A model generated the notes under the pieces. That model was not told where the DNA came from. It was given only the letters and a program-made list of their open reading frames with translations, and made no database searches. Source: CAWFGW01 sp963849955 (GTDB lineage Bacteria; Bacteroidota; Bacteroidia; Cytophagales; JAAEPT01). Taken from it: a stretch of DNA of 64,000 nt. The translations under genes and the position numbers were made by a program. Positions 54,134-62,357 of this stretch are shown one piece after another (the first letter of the stretch is position 1; each line of letters opens with the position of its first letter). Location: assembly GCA_963849955.1 (NCBI GenBank), contig CAWKJU010000014.1, forward strand, positions 1 through 64,000, given 5' to 3'.

Positions 54134-55123
54134 TTACGCCATTGAGTCATAGGTAGTATTCCTTTTAAATTTATTCTGATATTCAATAGGTGACATACCC
54201 ACCATTTTTTTAAATAACTCCCGAAAAGCCTTGGAGTCAATATATCCCACTTCGTATTGTACTTCATTTACAGTTTTTCTACCGAACTCTAAATGTTTTT
54301 TTGCTGACTCAATACGCACCCGTTGAATGTATTCAATTACGGTATTAGAAGTTGCTTTTTTAAATCTCCGTTCGAATGTTCTTCGTCCCACTCCAATCCG
54401 ACTGGCTAAATCTTCTACCGTTAATTTTTCTGAAAAATGTTTTTCGATGTATTCTTGGGTGGAAATTATTGTTTCATCCCCATGTTCTTTTTGACCTCTA
54501 AATATACTGAATGGCAGTTGGCTATCTTTCCCAATATCTAACAAGAAAAATTTAGAAGCCATCACTGCCATTTCTCGGTTGGTGTATTTTTCCACTAAAT
54601 AGAGGAGTAAATTCCAATAAGACATGGCCCCACCACTGGAATACAACCCATTTTGTTCTGTAATTACACGATCATCGGCAAGCTTTACCTTTGGAAACAT
54701 CTCCCTGAATTCCGTAGCAAAAAGCCAATGTGTTGAACACAATCTTCCGTCTAACAAACCAGTAGATGCTAATAAAAAAGCTCCGATACAAAGGCTTGCC
54801 ACTTCAGAGCCTTTCTTGTATTGCTCAACAATCCATGGCATGAGTGTTTCATTTTGAGACAGCGCTTTATTCACATCTCCACTTATCGCGGGAATTATTA
54901 TTAAATCGCACGACTTTACTTCGTGTAACAATAGGTCTGGACGAATAACTACTAAACCATTATTCAAACTCACTTCTTTGGATGCTCCCACTAACTGTAC
55001 TTTAAAAAAAGGGGCGTGACCAGTGTTCTGAAAAAAACCATTTACGGCACTAAACATATATTGTGGATCCACAATAGCCGCTGGTACGGCAGTCTCTGGA
55101 ACAAGAATATTAATTGTTTTCAT
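54134..55123 (-). CDS. GlxA family transcriptional regulator (DJ-1/PfpI-AraC)
   Basis: 329 aa. An N-terminal DJ-1/PfpI-like amidase-fold domain (about 1-190) carries SLCIGAFLLASTGLL, where the Cys is at the nucleophile elbow position. The C-terminal AraC double helix-turn-helix (about 225-325) contains LTVEDLASRIGVGRRTFERR and YIDSKAFRELFKKMVGMSP. GlxA regulators sense small molecules and act as activators. Divergent from a run of eight small genes, with a near-consensus promoter for each arm between them, so it probably regulates them; this is inference. Confidence 0.9.
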   Translation of the reverse strand: MKTINILVPETAVPAAIVDPQYMFSAVNGFFQNTGHAPFFKVQLVGASKEVSLNNGLVVIRPDLLLHEVKSCDLIIIPAISGDVNKALSQNETLMPWIVEQYKKGSEVASLCIGAFLLASTGLLDGRLCSTHWLFATEFREMFPKVKLADDRVITEQNGLYSSGGAMSYWNLLLYLVEKYTNREMAVMASKFFLLDIGKDSQLPFSIFRGQKEHGDETIISTQEYIEKHFSEKLTVEDLASRIGVGRRTFERRFKKATSNTVIEYIQRVRIESAKKHLEFGRKTVNEVQYEVGYIDSKAFRELFKKMVGMSPIEYQNKFKRNTTYDSMA

Positions 55124-55127
55124 GAAA

Positions 55128-55158
55128 CAAAATTACCCAATGGAATTGTCGCAATCAA
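55128..55158 (-). promoter_or_regulatory. Promoter of the GlxA-type regulator gene
   Basis: On the minus strand TTG (55156-55158), 20-bp spacer, TAATTTTG (55128-55135), exactly matching TTG-N19/20-TAnnTTTG. The -7 box ends 4 bp before the ATG, so transcription should begin at or very near the start codon. Confidence 0.75.
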
Positions 55159-55183
55159 CCCGATAGTTTGTCGTTTTACCACA

Positions 55184-55213
55184 TTGTTTTATTAGTATTT
55201 GCCTATAATTTTG
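55184..55213 (+). promoter_or_regulatory. Promoter of the VOC-led gene cluster
   Basis: TTG at 55184-55186, a 19-bp spacer, then TAATTTTG at 55206-55213, a full match to the Bacteroidota pattern. It drives the gene at 55240 and probably those following. The 25-bp gap to the opposite promoter (55159-55183) is a candidate regulator site. Confidence 0.75.
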
Positions 55214-55239
55214 TCTATATCAAATAACTGAAATAAGCT

Positions 55240-55716
55240 ATGCAAAAGATAACAACCTGTCTCTGGTTTGACAATAACATTGAAGAAGCCGTGTCTTTTT
55301 ACACATCTGTTTTCAAAAACTCTAAAATTACAGGAAAATCTTACTATGGTGAGAATATGCCATTACCCAAGGGGTCAGTCCTTACTATGAATTTTGAATT
55401 AGAAGGCAGAGAGTTTCTAGCTTTAAATGGAGGACCGGTTTTTAAATTTACAGAGGCTATTTCTCTAGTAGTTAACTGCGAAAATCAAGAAGAAGTTGAT
55501 GCGCTATGGAACAAACTTGTAGAAGGAGGACAACCGCAACAATGTGGGTGGTTAAAAGATAAGTTCGGTTTGTCTTGGCAGATTATTCCAACAGAATTGT
55601 TAAAACTCCAATCAAGTAAAGAACCAGAGAAAATAAACCGCATGATGCAGGCAATGATGCAGATGGTGAAACTTGATATGAATGTTCTTAAAAAAGCATA
55701 TGATGGAGAAGTTTAA
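55240..55716 (+). CDS. VOC superfamily protein (PhnB/3-demethylubiquinone methyltransferase-like)
   Basis: 158 aa, one VOC fold of the PhnB-like type. Typical blocks: ITTCLWFDNNIEEAVSFYTSVFK, YYGENMPLPKGSVLTMNFELEG, and WLKDKFGLSWQIIPTELLKL. The family name is historical; enzymatic function is generally unproven. First gene of the cluster divergent from the GlxA regulator; it overlaps the next gene by 14-17 nt. Confidence 0.87.
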   Translation: MQKITTCLWFDNNIEEAVSFYTSVFKNSKITGKSYYGENMPLPKGSVLTMNFELEGREFLALNGGPVFKFTEAISLVVNCENQEEVDALWNKLVEGGQPQQCGWLKDKFGLSWQIIPTELLKLQSSKEPEKINRMMQAMMQMVKLDMNVLKKAYDGEV

Positions 55717-56110
55717 TATTCAAAGCGATATAGTTGTATTCTGTATTCAAGCAGCCTCATTTCCTGAAGGAGTAAAAGCAGCGCATGAAAAACTACATTC
55801 ACTCGCACCTTACTCAACCGAAAGAAATTATTTTGGCATTTCCTTTCCAAATAAAAGTGGGAAGATTCAATATTTTGCCGCAATAACGGAGCTAACAAAA
55901 GATGAGTTGGCACCACATTCACTCGAAAAGTTTATTATTCCTAAAGGAAAATATAATTGTGAAATCATTGAAAATTATATGAATGACATTCCTGCGATAG
56001 GCAATACCTTTCAAAAAATGATTCAAAACCCTGTAATTGACCCTAAAGGATTTTGTCTCGAATGGTATATTTCTGAAACTGCAGTACGGTGTATGGTAAA
56101 GTTGAAATAA
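55700..56110 (+). CDS. GyrI-like effector-binding domain protein
   Basis: 136 aa from the ATG at 55700 (or 135 from 55703); a longer frame to 55682 is unlikely. It is a single GyrI-like/SOUL-BEN type small-molecule-binding domain, as in the C-termini of AraC/MerR regulators: FCIQAASFPEGVKAAHEKLH, YFGISFPNKSGKIQYFAAIT, and FIIPKGKYNCEIIENYMNDI. No DNA-binding part is attached. It may bind a xenobiotic. It starts inside the preceding gene, implying coupling. Confidence 0.7.
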   Translation: MMEKFNIQSDIVVFCIQAASFPEGVKAAHEKLHSLAPYSTERNYFGISFPNKSGKIQYFAAITELTKDELAPHSLEKFIIPKGKYNCEIIENYMNDIPAIGNTFQKMIQNPVIDPKGFCLEWYISETAVRCMVKLK

Positions 56111-56111
56111 A

Positions 56112-56330
56112 ATGGTGATTCAGGTTGAAATCTTTAAGACCAATGTACATGAAGAGGCTACTGCAAATCGTGTATTAAAGCAACTTCATAATCAGTTTCC
56201 ACAAGCTGTATTCAATTTTGATTTAACAGATCGCGATCATATTTTAAGGGTTGAAACACATGAAATTAATATTAAAGAAATTATAAGAATTGTAGAAACC
56301 CTAGGATTTCTATGCCAACTAATTGATTAA
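56112..56330 (+). CDS. HMA-like ferredoxin-fold small protein lacking the metal cysteines
   Basis: 72 aa. The pattern beta-alpha-beta-beta-alpha-beta (VIQVEIFKTNVHEEATANRV, QAVFNFDLTDRDHILRVE, IIRIVETLGFLC) matches heavy-metal-associated (copper chaperone-like) domains. However, the CxxC metal site is replaced by VHEEA, so metal binding in the usual way is unlikely. It starts one base after the previous stop. It may have a regulatory or partner-binding role. Confidence 0.6.
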   Translation: MVIQVEIFKTNVHEEATANRVLKQLHNQFPQAVFNFDLTDRDHILRVETHEINIKEIIRIVETLGFLCQLID

Positions 56331-56343
56331 CTAAAATGCTAAA

Positions 56344-56754
56344 ATGATGTCTCGAAAAGTTTTTATTAACCTACCTGTAACTGACCTGAAAAAATCTATG
56401 CATTATTTCACAGAATTAGGGTTCAGTTTTAATATGCAATTCTCTAATGATGAAGCGGCTTGCATGATTATTAATGAAGAAAGTTATGCAATGCTACTCA
56501 CTCATCCCTTTTTTAAAGGATTCATCAAAAACGAAATAGCAGATGCGAACAAAACTACTGAAGTCTTAATAGCACTCTCGTACGATAGCAAAGAAGAGGT
56601 AGATCAAATAACTGAAAAAGCGCTAACATTAGGTGCCAGAGAAGCACGAGAGATACAAGATCTGGGTTTTATGTATAGCAGGGCAATTCACGACCTTGAC
56701 GGGCATATTTGGGAAATTTTTTATATGGATATGAGTCAAGCTCCTCAGGAATAA
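56344..56754 (+). CDS. VOC family protein (glyoxalase/bleomycin resistance fold)
   Basis: 136 aa (start MM at 56344 or 56347). One VOC domain: KVFINLPVTDLKKSMHYFTE at the N-terminus, and DLDGHIWEIFYMDMSQ near the end with the metal-ligand-like Glu. Related to lactoylglutathione lyase-like proteins in Bacteroidota; substrate unknown. Part of the same run, 13 nt after the HMA-like gene. Confidence 0.87.
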   Translation: MMSRKVFINLPVTDLKKSMHYFTELGFSFNMQFSNDEAACMIINEESYAMLLTHPFFKGFIKNEIADANKTTEVLIALSYDSKEEVDQITEKALTLGAREAREIQDLGFMYSRAIHDLDGHIWEIFYMDMSQAPQE

Positions 56755-56765
56755 TTCAAAAAACT

Positions 56766-57359
56766 ATGAGAAAATTAAAACTACAAGTGCAAATGACCCT
56801 GGATGGTTTCATTGCCGGTCCCAATGGTGAAATGGATTTTATGGAAATGAATTGGGGTAATGATCTTCAAAACTACGTTAAAGAAATCACTGACCCTGTC
56901 GGCACAATTGTACTAGGTAGAAAATTAGCAGAAGGGTTTATTCCATATTGGGCTAGTGTAGCTAGTAATACAGACAACCCAGAAGTTGAAGCAGGTAAAA
57001 AATTCACCAACACCCCAAAAGTCGTCTTCACTAAAACTCTAGAAGATTCAAATTCTAAAGTGGTTGAGTGGAGCAACACAGTAATAGCAAGAGATTTGGT
57101 AAAGGCAATTACTGCTCTTAAAAAGGAATCCGAATCAAACGGTGATATCATCGCTTACGGAGGGGCCAACTTTGTTTCTTCACTTATAAAAAATGGTCTT
57201 ATTGATGAATTTCATTTATTTGTAAACCCAACTGCTCTTGGAAATGGGTTACCTATTTTTAAAGAATTAGAGGATAAACAAAACCTTAAATTAATTAAAT
57301 CAACGGCTTTTGATTGTGGAATTGTAGTTCTAAACTATGCACTTACAACCAAAAAATAA
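56766..57359 (+). CDS. Dihydrofolate reductase/RibD C-terminal family protein
   Basis: 197 aa from the ATG at 56766 (a longer frame to 56709 overlaps the VOC gene and is rejected). RibD_C fold: KLQVQMTLDGFIAGPNGEMD at the start, then ITDPVGTIVLGRKLAEGF, DIIAYGGANFVSSLIKNGLI as the nucleotide-binding loop, and DEFHLFVNPTALGNGLPIF. Members may be NADPH-dependent reductases; not the folate pathway enzyme itself. Common in Bacteroidota stress gene clusters. Confidence 0.87.
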   Translation: MRKLKLQVQMTLDGFIAGPNGEMDFMEMNWGNDLQNYVKEITDPVGTIVLGRKLAEGFIPYWASVASNTDNPEVEAGKKFTNTPKVVFTKTLEDSNSKVVEWSNTVIARDLVKAITALKKESESNGDIIAYGGANFVSSLIKNGLIDEFHLFVNPTALGNGLPIFKELEDKQNLKLIKSTAFDCGIVVLNYALTTKK

Positions 57360-57365
57360 CCAATC

Positions 57366-57746
57366 ATGACAAAAATCACCGTACCTTCTGATTGTGGGAA
57401 TTCACCCAAGAAAAAATTGATTATTGATTTCAACCGCGCTTTTGGAGAAGGGGATATTTCCACATTAGCAGAAAGTTTAAGTGAACAAGTAACATGGGAG
57501 CTCATTGGAAAAAAGACAATTACAGGCAAAGAAAAAGTGGTTGAAATAATGGAAGAAATGAAAGGCGTAGAAGTTGATGAAGTCATCATCCACTCCATAA
57601 TCACGCATGGTAAAGAAGCTGCTGCCAATGGCGTAATGGTCATGAAAGACGGCAAACACTATGCGTTTGCTGACATCTACGAATTCACTAGTGCCGCAGG
57701 GAATTTATTTCAAAAGATTACTTCTTATGCTTTTAAAACTAACTAG
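57366..57746 (+). CDS. NTF2/SnoaL-like protein
   Basis: 126 aa, single NTF2-like cone fold: LIIDFNRAFGEGDISTLAES, VTWELIGKKTITGKEKVVEI, and ADIYEFTSAAGNLFQKITSY. The cavity could bind a small hydrophobic ligand; catalytic residues cannot be assigned. Six bases after the DHFR-like gene. Confidence 0.8.
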   Translation: MTKITVPSDCGNSPKKKLIIDFNRAFGEGDISTLAESLSEQVTWELIGKKTITGKEKVVEIMEEMKGVEVDEVIIHSIITHGKEAAANGVMVMKDGKHYAFADIYEFTSAAGNLFQKITSYAFKTN

Positions 57747-57749
57747 GCA

Positions 57750-58118
57750 ATGAAAGCTAATAGTACACCAATCTCTATCGATCAATACATTGCCAGCTTC
57801 CCTGAAAACATTCAGAAAATACTTCAAGAAATTCGCTTAACGATACAAGAGGCAGCGCCAGAAGCTAATGAGAAAATAAGCTATGCGATCCCTACATTTT
57901 ACTTAAAAGGTAACTTGGTTCACTTCGCTGCTTTCAAAAAACATATCGGTTTTTACCCAGTACCCTCGGGTTTAAAAGCTTTTGAGAAAGAACTCTCAAA
58001 ATACAAACAAGGTAAAGGCTCGGTACAATTTCCTTTAACAGACCCCATGCCACTGGAGTTGATTAGCAAAATCACCAAGTTTAGAGTGGAGGAGAATTTG
58101 AAGAAAATTAAAAAATAA
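57750..58118 (+). CDS. DUF1801 (YdhG-like) protein
   Basis: 122 aa. Family landmarks: SIDQYIASFPENIQKILQEI, AAPEANEKISYAIPTFYLKG, HIGFYPVPSGLKAFEKEL and GKGSVQFPLTDPMPLELI. B. subtilis relatives have been proposed as iron chaperones (frataxin-like fold), but general function is unclear. Three bases after the NTF2-like gene. Confidence 0.87.
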   Translation: MKANSTPISIDQYIASFPENIQKILQEIRLTIQEAAPEANEKISYAIPTFYLKGNLVHFAAFKKHIGFYPVPSGLKAFEKELSKYKQGKGSVQFPLTDPMPLELISKITKFRVEENLKKIKK

Positions 58119-58124
58119 AAGTAG

Positions 58125-58349
58125 ATGTCATTTCAAGCTTATTTGGACAACATTAAAGCCAAAACAGGAAAATCCCCTGAAGACTTTAAAAATCAACTGG
58201 AAAAAGAAGGATTACTTCAAGCCGATATGAAAGCCACTGCTTTAGTGATTTGGTTAAAAGAAAATTATGAGTTAGGTCATGGTCATTCGATGGCAATTTG
58301 GGCTGTGTTTAAATCTGAAGGTTGGGTTGTGGATGGGAAGAAAAAATAA
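58125..58349 (+). CDS. DUF4287 small protein
   Basis: 74 aa, matching DUF4287 by its opening SFQAYLDNIKAKTGKSPEDF and GHGHSMAIWAVFKSEGWV near the end. These often co-occur with DUF1801, DUF5655 or AHSA genes in Bacteroidota. Function unknown; last gene of the cluster, followed by a non-coding gap of about 250 bp with no notable features. Confidence 0.83.
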   Translation: MSFQAYLDNIKAKTGKSPEDFKNQLEKEGLLQADMKATALVIWLKENYELGHGHSMAIWAVFKSEGWVVDGKKK

Positions 58350-58601
58350 GTACCCTGTTGATCACCGATGTAATACCTATCTACTGACATAAAAATTATT
58401 TTTAGTTTTATAAAAGCGTTAAAAAAACGCACTATTCGCTCGTCCGCATTGCAATGCGTACATTATTAAAATTATAGAAACCCATCTGATACGGTGTAAC
58501 TCATAACTATCAAAATTTTTATTCCTTGAAAATCTAAAACATTTTATAAATAAGGAACTAAACGCATAGATGTTTCCTTTAAAACGATCTAACTTTCAGC
58601 G

Positions 58602-59723
58602 ATGAATAAACGCTTCAATCGAATTATGATTATTCTCCTTTCAGTAGTACTACTACTCATTTTCAGTGTGTATATATTCATGCAACAAGACCAATTTGGC
58701 AGACAGCCGAGTGGAGAACGCTTAGAACGCATAAAAAAGTCACCTAATTTCCGTGATGGTGCTTTTCAAAACCAACATCATACTCCTGATTTATCGGAAG
58801 ACGCTACTTATTTCAGTGTGTTGAAAGAGTTTTTCTTTACTAAAAAAGAACGCCAAAAACCTGTTGATAGCATTCCATCAATCAAAACAAATCTACTTGC
58901 CTTACAACAAGATGAAAACATATTGGTCTGGTTTGGACATTCTTCTTATTTCATGCAGATCGATGGTAAAACCATCCTAGTTGACCCCGTATTCAGCGGA
59001 TCAGCTTCGCCTATCTCATTCACCACACCTGCTTTTAAAGGAACGGATGTATATGATGTACAAGACTTCCCCGCCATTGATTACCTCTTTATTTCGCATG
59101 ATCACTGGGACCATTTGGACTATAAAACAATTTTAAAGCTAAAGTCTAAAGTGAAGAACATCATCACTGGATTAGGCACTGGCGAACATTTTGAAGCTTG
59201 GGGCTTTGATAAAAGTAGCATAATAGAAGAAGATTGGAATACGGAAATTCAACTTGACAGCGGTTTTGTGGTTACTACAGCCCCAGCAAGACACTTTTCT
59301 GGTAGAGGGTTCAAACGCAATCAATCCCTGTGGACTTCTTTTGTAATGCAAACACCTTCTCTCAAAATATATTTAGGTGGCGATAGCGGCTATGATACCC
59401 ACTTTGCTGAAATCGGAAAACAACACGGTCCATTTGATCTTGCTATCCTTGAAAATGGCCAATACAATACCAGCTGGAAATACATCCACATGATGCCTGA
59501 AGAAGTGGTAAAAGCTGCGCAGGATTTAAGAGCAACCCGTTTATTCCCTGTACACTCTTCAAAATTTTCACTTGCTCTCCACGCGTGGGACGAGCCTCTA
59601 AAAAGAATTACAAAAGCCGCAAATAAAAATAGAGTATCGCTCGTAACTCCTATGATTGGGGAGAAAGTCAATTTAAAAGACACGACCCAAACATTCTCCG
59701 CTTGGTGGACCGAAGTAAATTGA
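58602..59723 (+). CDS. Membrane-anchored MBL-fold hydrolase (NAPE-PLD/UlaG-like)
   Basis: 373 aa. An N-terminal anchor helix (about 8-27) precedes a metallo-beta-lactamase fold with the ligand motif HDHWDHLD (FISHDHWDHLDYKTILKL), and later SARHFSGRG-like APARHFSGRGF and YLGGDSGYD. The layout resembles bacterial NAPE-PLD-like phospholipase D hydrolases. The substrate is not known. The gene is single, followed by a cytochrome b. Confidence 0.88.
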   Translation: MNKRFNRIMIILLSVVLLLIFSVYIFMQQDQFGRQPSGERLERIKKSPNFRDGAFQNQHHTPDLSEDATYFSVLKEFFFTKKERQKPVDSIPSIKTNLLALQQDENILVWFGHSSYFMQIDGKTILVDPVFSGSASPISFTTPAFKGTDVYDVQDFPAIDYLFISHDHWDHLDYKTILKLKSKVKNIITGLGTGEHFEAWGFDKSSIIEEDWNTEIQLDSGFVVTTAPARHFSGRGFKRNQSLWTSFVMQTPSLKIYLGGDSGYDTHFAEIGKQHGPFDLAILENGQYNTSWKYIHMMPEEVVKAAQDLRATRLFPVHSSKFSLALHAWDEPLKRITKAANKNRVSLVTPMIGEKVNLKDTTQTFSAWWTEVN

Positions 59724-59779
59724 TTGAATTTTCCAGTTGTTAACTTATCGTTTTAAATTGCTTTATATTAAAATCATAT

Positions 59780-60352
59780 ATGAATAACACAAACTACTCG
59801 ATCATCTATCGCATCATGCATTGGTCTATAGCTATATGCCTGTTTTTATTACTCATTACTATATTTTTACGCTTAGGCTGGATGAATAAAGGTGAGATGG
59901 CTACTATTATTGAAAATTCAGCAACTAAAAACCACCCGTCCTTTACTTCTGGTGAAGCAAGTGCTATTGCAAGAAGCATTCGTAACCCGATGTGGATTTG
60001 GCATATTTATATTGGATATGTGTTAGTAGGTTTGTTCAGCATTCGTTTTTTACTTCCTCTATTTGGGAAAATGAAGTACAAAAATCCCTTAAAAAAAGAC
60101 TTATCTTTTAAACAACGTTTTCAATCCTGGATGTATTTGGTGTTTTATGTGTGTATCGCCATTTCACTTATCACTGGTTTGTTTTTAGAGTTTGGACCAG
60201 AAAGTTTAGAACATACCATGGAAGACATCCATGTACTGTCTATTTATTACTTAATCACTTACATTCTGTTACATATTGGTGGGGTACTTATCGCGGAACT
60301 CACTGATGATCAAGGATTAGTTTCTAGAATAATTAGTGGCGAAAAAAAATAA
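59780..60352 (+). CDS. Cytochrome b561-type membrane protein
   Basis: 190 aa with four transmembrane helices (about 10-30, 70-95, 112-132 and 150-172). Haem-ligand histidine candidates: H14 in IMHWSI, WHIYIGY, EDIHVLSIYY and LLHIGG. The layout matches the cytochrome b/b6 (B561, CybB-like) superfamily, which shuttles electrons from quinol. The partner is unknown. It lies 56 bp after the MBL gene, so they may be co-expressed. Confidence 0.85.
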   Translation: MNNTNYSIIYRIMHWSIAICLFLLLITIFLRLGWMNKGEMATIIENSATKNHPSFTSGEASAIARSIRNPMWIWHIYIGYVLVGLFSIRFLLPLFGKMKYKNPLKKDLSFKQRFQSWMYLVFYVCIAISLITGLFLEFGPESLEHTMEDIHVLSIYYLITYILLHIGGVLIAELTDDQGLVSRIISGEKK

Positions 60353-60391
60353 AATCATTATAGATTATTTAGTTTAGCTGCTTGTTAACTA

Positions 60392-61009
60392 ATGAAACCC
60401 ATTGAAATAAAATATAAAACCAATTTCTTCAGTATTCAAAAAACAATTGTTTTTGAAGAGAATGTACTTAAACTTTTATCTGGTAATAACTCAATTATTG
60501 AAATTCATAAAAATGAAATAAAAAGTCTCAGGTTTGGAATTCAATGGGTAGAGGGTCTTAGGTTCATTATCGGCCGTATCTTTACAATAGATATAAAATC
60601 ATCATCTAATCAAATAATCAAAATTAGGCTCAGATCAATTTATGGTATAAATAGAATAGCCCTCCACTTAAAAAACAATGAAATAGTAAATGAACTCTAC
60701 AACTTCTATTTTGATGATTTAGTTGAAGAGTATTTGAAAAAAATTGAAAACGGTTGTGAAGTTGGAATTGCAACTATTCTTTTCAATAAGGAAGGTGTTT
60801 ATCTGAATAGAAAAAAGAGACATAATATCATTAAATGGAAAGACTTGGATACCAGCTCTTATACCCATTACTATGTTTTATCTTCCAAAAAAGACAAATC
60901 CTTAAATAAATCTTTCACCTATTTAACCGATTGGGATGCGGTACTTGTTTATTCAATCACAAAACAATTTTTAATAAAGAATGATTTATCACCCACCATT
61001 ATAAACTAA
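60392..61009 (+). CDS. Unrecognised protein, possibly PH-like
   Basis: 205 aa, soluble, lysine-rich. Two similar-looking halves (IVFEENVLKLLSGNNSIIEIHK and ILFNKEGVYLNRKKRHNIIKW) have the strand-loop-strand look of PH-like domains; no confirmed family. The end overlaps the convergent MATE gene by 21 nt. Higher AT content than neighbours. Confidence 0.55.
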   Translation: MKPIEIKYKTNFFSIQKTIVFEENVLKLLSGNNSIIEIHKNEIKSLRFGIQWVEGLRFIIGRIFTIDIKSSSNQIIKIRLRSIYGINRIALHLKNNEIVNELYNFYFDDLVEEYLKKIENGCEVGIATILFNKEGVYLNRKKRHNIIKWKDLDTSSYTHYYVLSSKKDKSLNKSFTYLTDWDAVLVYSITKQFLIKNDLSPTIIN

Positions 61010-62332
61010 TTTTTTCACTCTAAAGTAAAGCAATAAGGCCAAAATCGTAAGCCCTAGGGTTAACCCAAACCAAAACCCCTGGATCCCAAAACCTAACTTA
61101 ATGGACAACAAATAGCCCATCGGAACGCCAAACACCCAATAAGCAATTACAGAAAATAAGGTTGGTATTTTAACATCTTTTATTCCACGAAGCACTCCAT
61201 GTCCCGCCACTTGTAGTCCGTCCGACAACTGAAAAATGGCCGCAATAACAAGTAACGATGAAGCGGTTTCTATAATTTCTACTTCAGTATCTTTAACAAA
61301 AAACAAGGGGACCAAATCTCTTGAAAAGAAAAGGCACAAGGCCGTGAAGCCCATAAAGGCTATAATCATCAAAAAAGCCGTAGTGCTTACTTCTTTCAAA
61401 GCGGATTGATCATTTAAAGCGGCTGCTTCACCTACTTTTACCGTTGCTGCAGCGCCTATGCCTGTAGAAATTAAATAAGTGGTTGCGGCAATGGTAATGG
61501 CTATTTGATGTGCTGCCAAAGCAGTTGTACCTAACCAACCAATCATAATTGCTGAAAAGGCAAAGGCAGTCACTTCCATGGCAAATTGCATCGAAATAGG
61601 GAAACTTACTTTGGCTAGCATTTTAATTGTAGCAAATGAGTACCGCACAAACGGATTGTTCCACAAACATTTTCTATAAAGCGGATTATTTAGAATATAA
61701 ATTAACGAAAACACCACTAAACTACTCCGGGCAATCACGGTAGCAATACCAGCACCAACGATGCCCATGGGCTCAAAACCCAACTTTCCATAAATTAAAA
61801 TATAATTAAGAATAATATTTAACCCATTACTCGCAAAGCTAATGATCATCGCAGGCTTGGTAAACGACAACCCTTCGGTAGTTTGCTTAAAGAGATTTGA
61901 AAAAATAACTGGAACCATTGAGAAGCAAAGCAAAAAATAATATGGTTTCGCTAATGTTACCACTTTTTCGGGCTGGTTCATGTTATCCAAAAATAAACCA
62001 ATTGAAAGACCCATAAGTAGCAAGGCTATTCCTAAAATGCTAAACAGAATTAGCCCGTTGGAGGTCGTTGTTTTTAATTCCTCATCTTCCTTTTTCACAT
62101 GCGCAAAAGTCACAAAGGGTGTAATTCCCATTGAAAACCCAATGCTAAAAACTAATAAAGGAATAAACACATTGAAAGCAAAGGTTGCACCAGCCAAGTG
62201 GTCAGCATTATAATTCCCTAACATAACGGTGTCCGCAATGTTGGTCATCACATGACTTACCTGACCCAAACTTACTGGATATGCCAAGAGGAAAAGTTCT
62301 TTGGCATATCGCAGCCTGTTGGTTTGTTTCAT
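60989..62332 (-). CDS. MATE family multidrug/cation efflux transporter
   Basis: 447 aa with about 12 transmembrane helices. Family landmarks: LAYPVSLGQVSHVMTNIADTV near the N-terminus, GIGAAATVKVGEAAA, and GILRG-like HGVLRGIKDVKIPTLFSVIAYW. MATE (NorM) proteins export organic cations using Na+ or H+ gradients. It lies 25 bp downstream of the MoxR gene on the same strand. Confidence 0.92.
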   Translation of the reverse strand: MKQTNRLRYAKELFLLAYPVSLGQVSHVMTNIADTVMLGNYNADHLAGATFAFNVFIPLLVFSIGFSMGITPFVTFAHVKKEDEELKTTTSNGLILFSILGIALLLMGLSIGLFLDNMNQPEKVVTLAKPYYFLLCFSMVPVIFSNLFKQTTEGLSFTKPAMIISFASNGLNIILNYILIYGKLGFEPMGIVGAGIATVIARSSLVVFSLIYILNNPLYRKCLWNNPFVRYSFATIKMLAKVSFPISMQFAMEVTAFAFSAIMIGWLGTTALAAHQIAITIAATTYLISTGIGAAATVKVGEAAALNDQSALKEVSTTAFLMIIAFMGFTALCLFFSRDLVPLFFVKDTEVEIIETASSLLVIAAIFQLSDGLQVAGHGVLRGIKDVKIPTLFSVIAYWVFGVPMGYLLSIKLGFGIQGFWFGLTLGLTILALLLYFRVKKLVYNGG

Positions 62333-62357
62333 AGAGCACTCCGCAGAGCTGGTGGAA

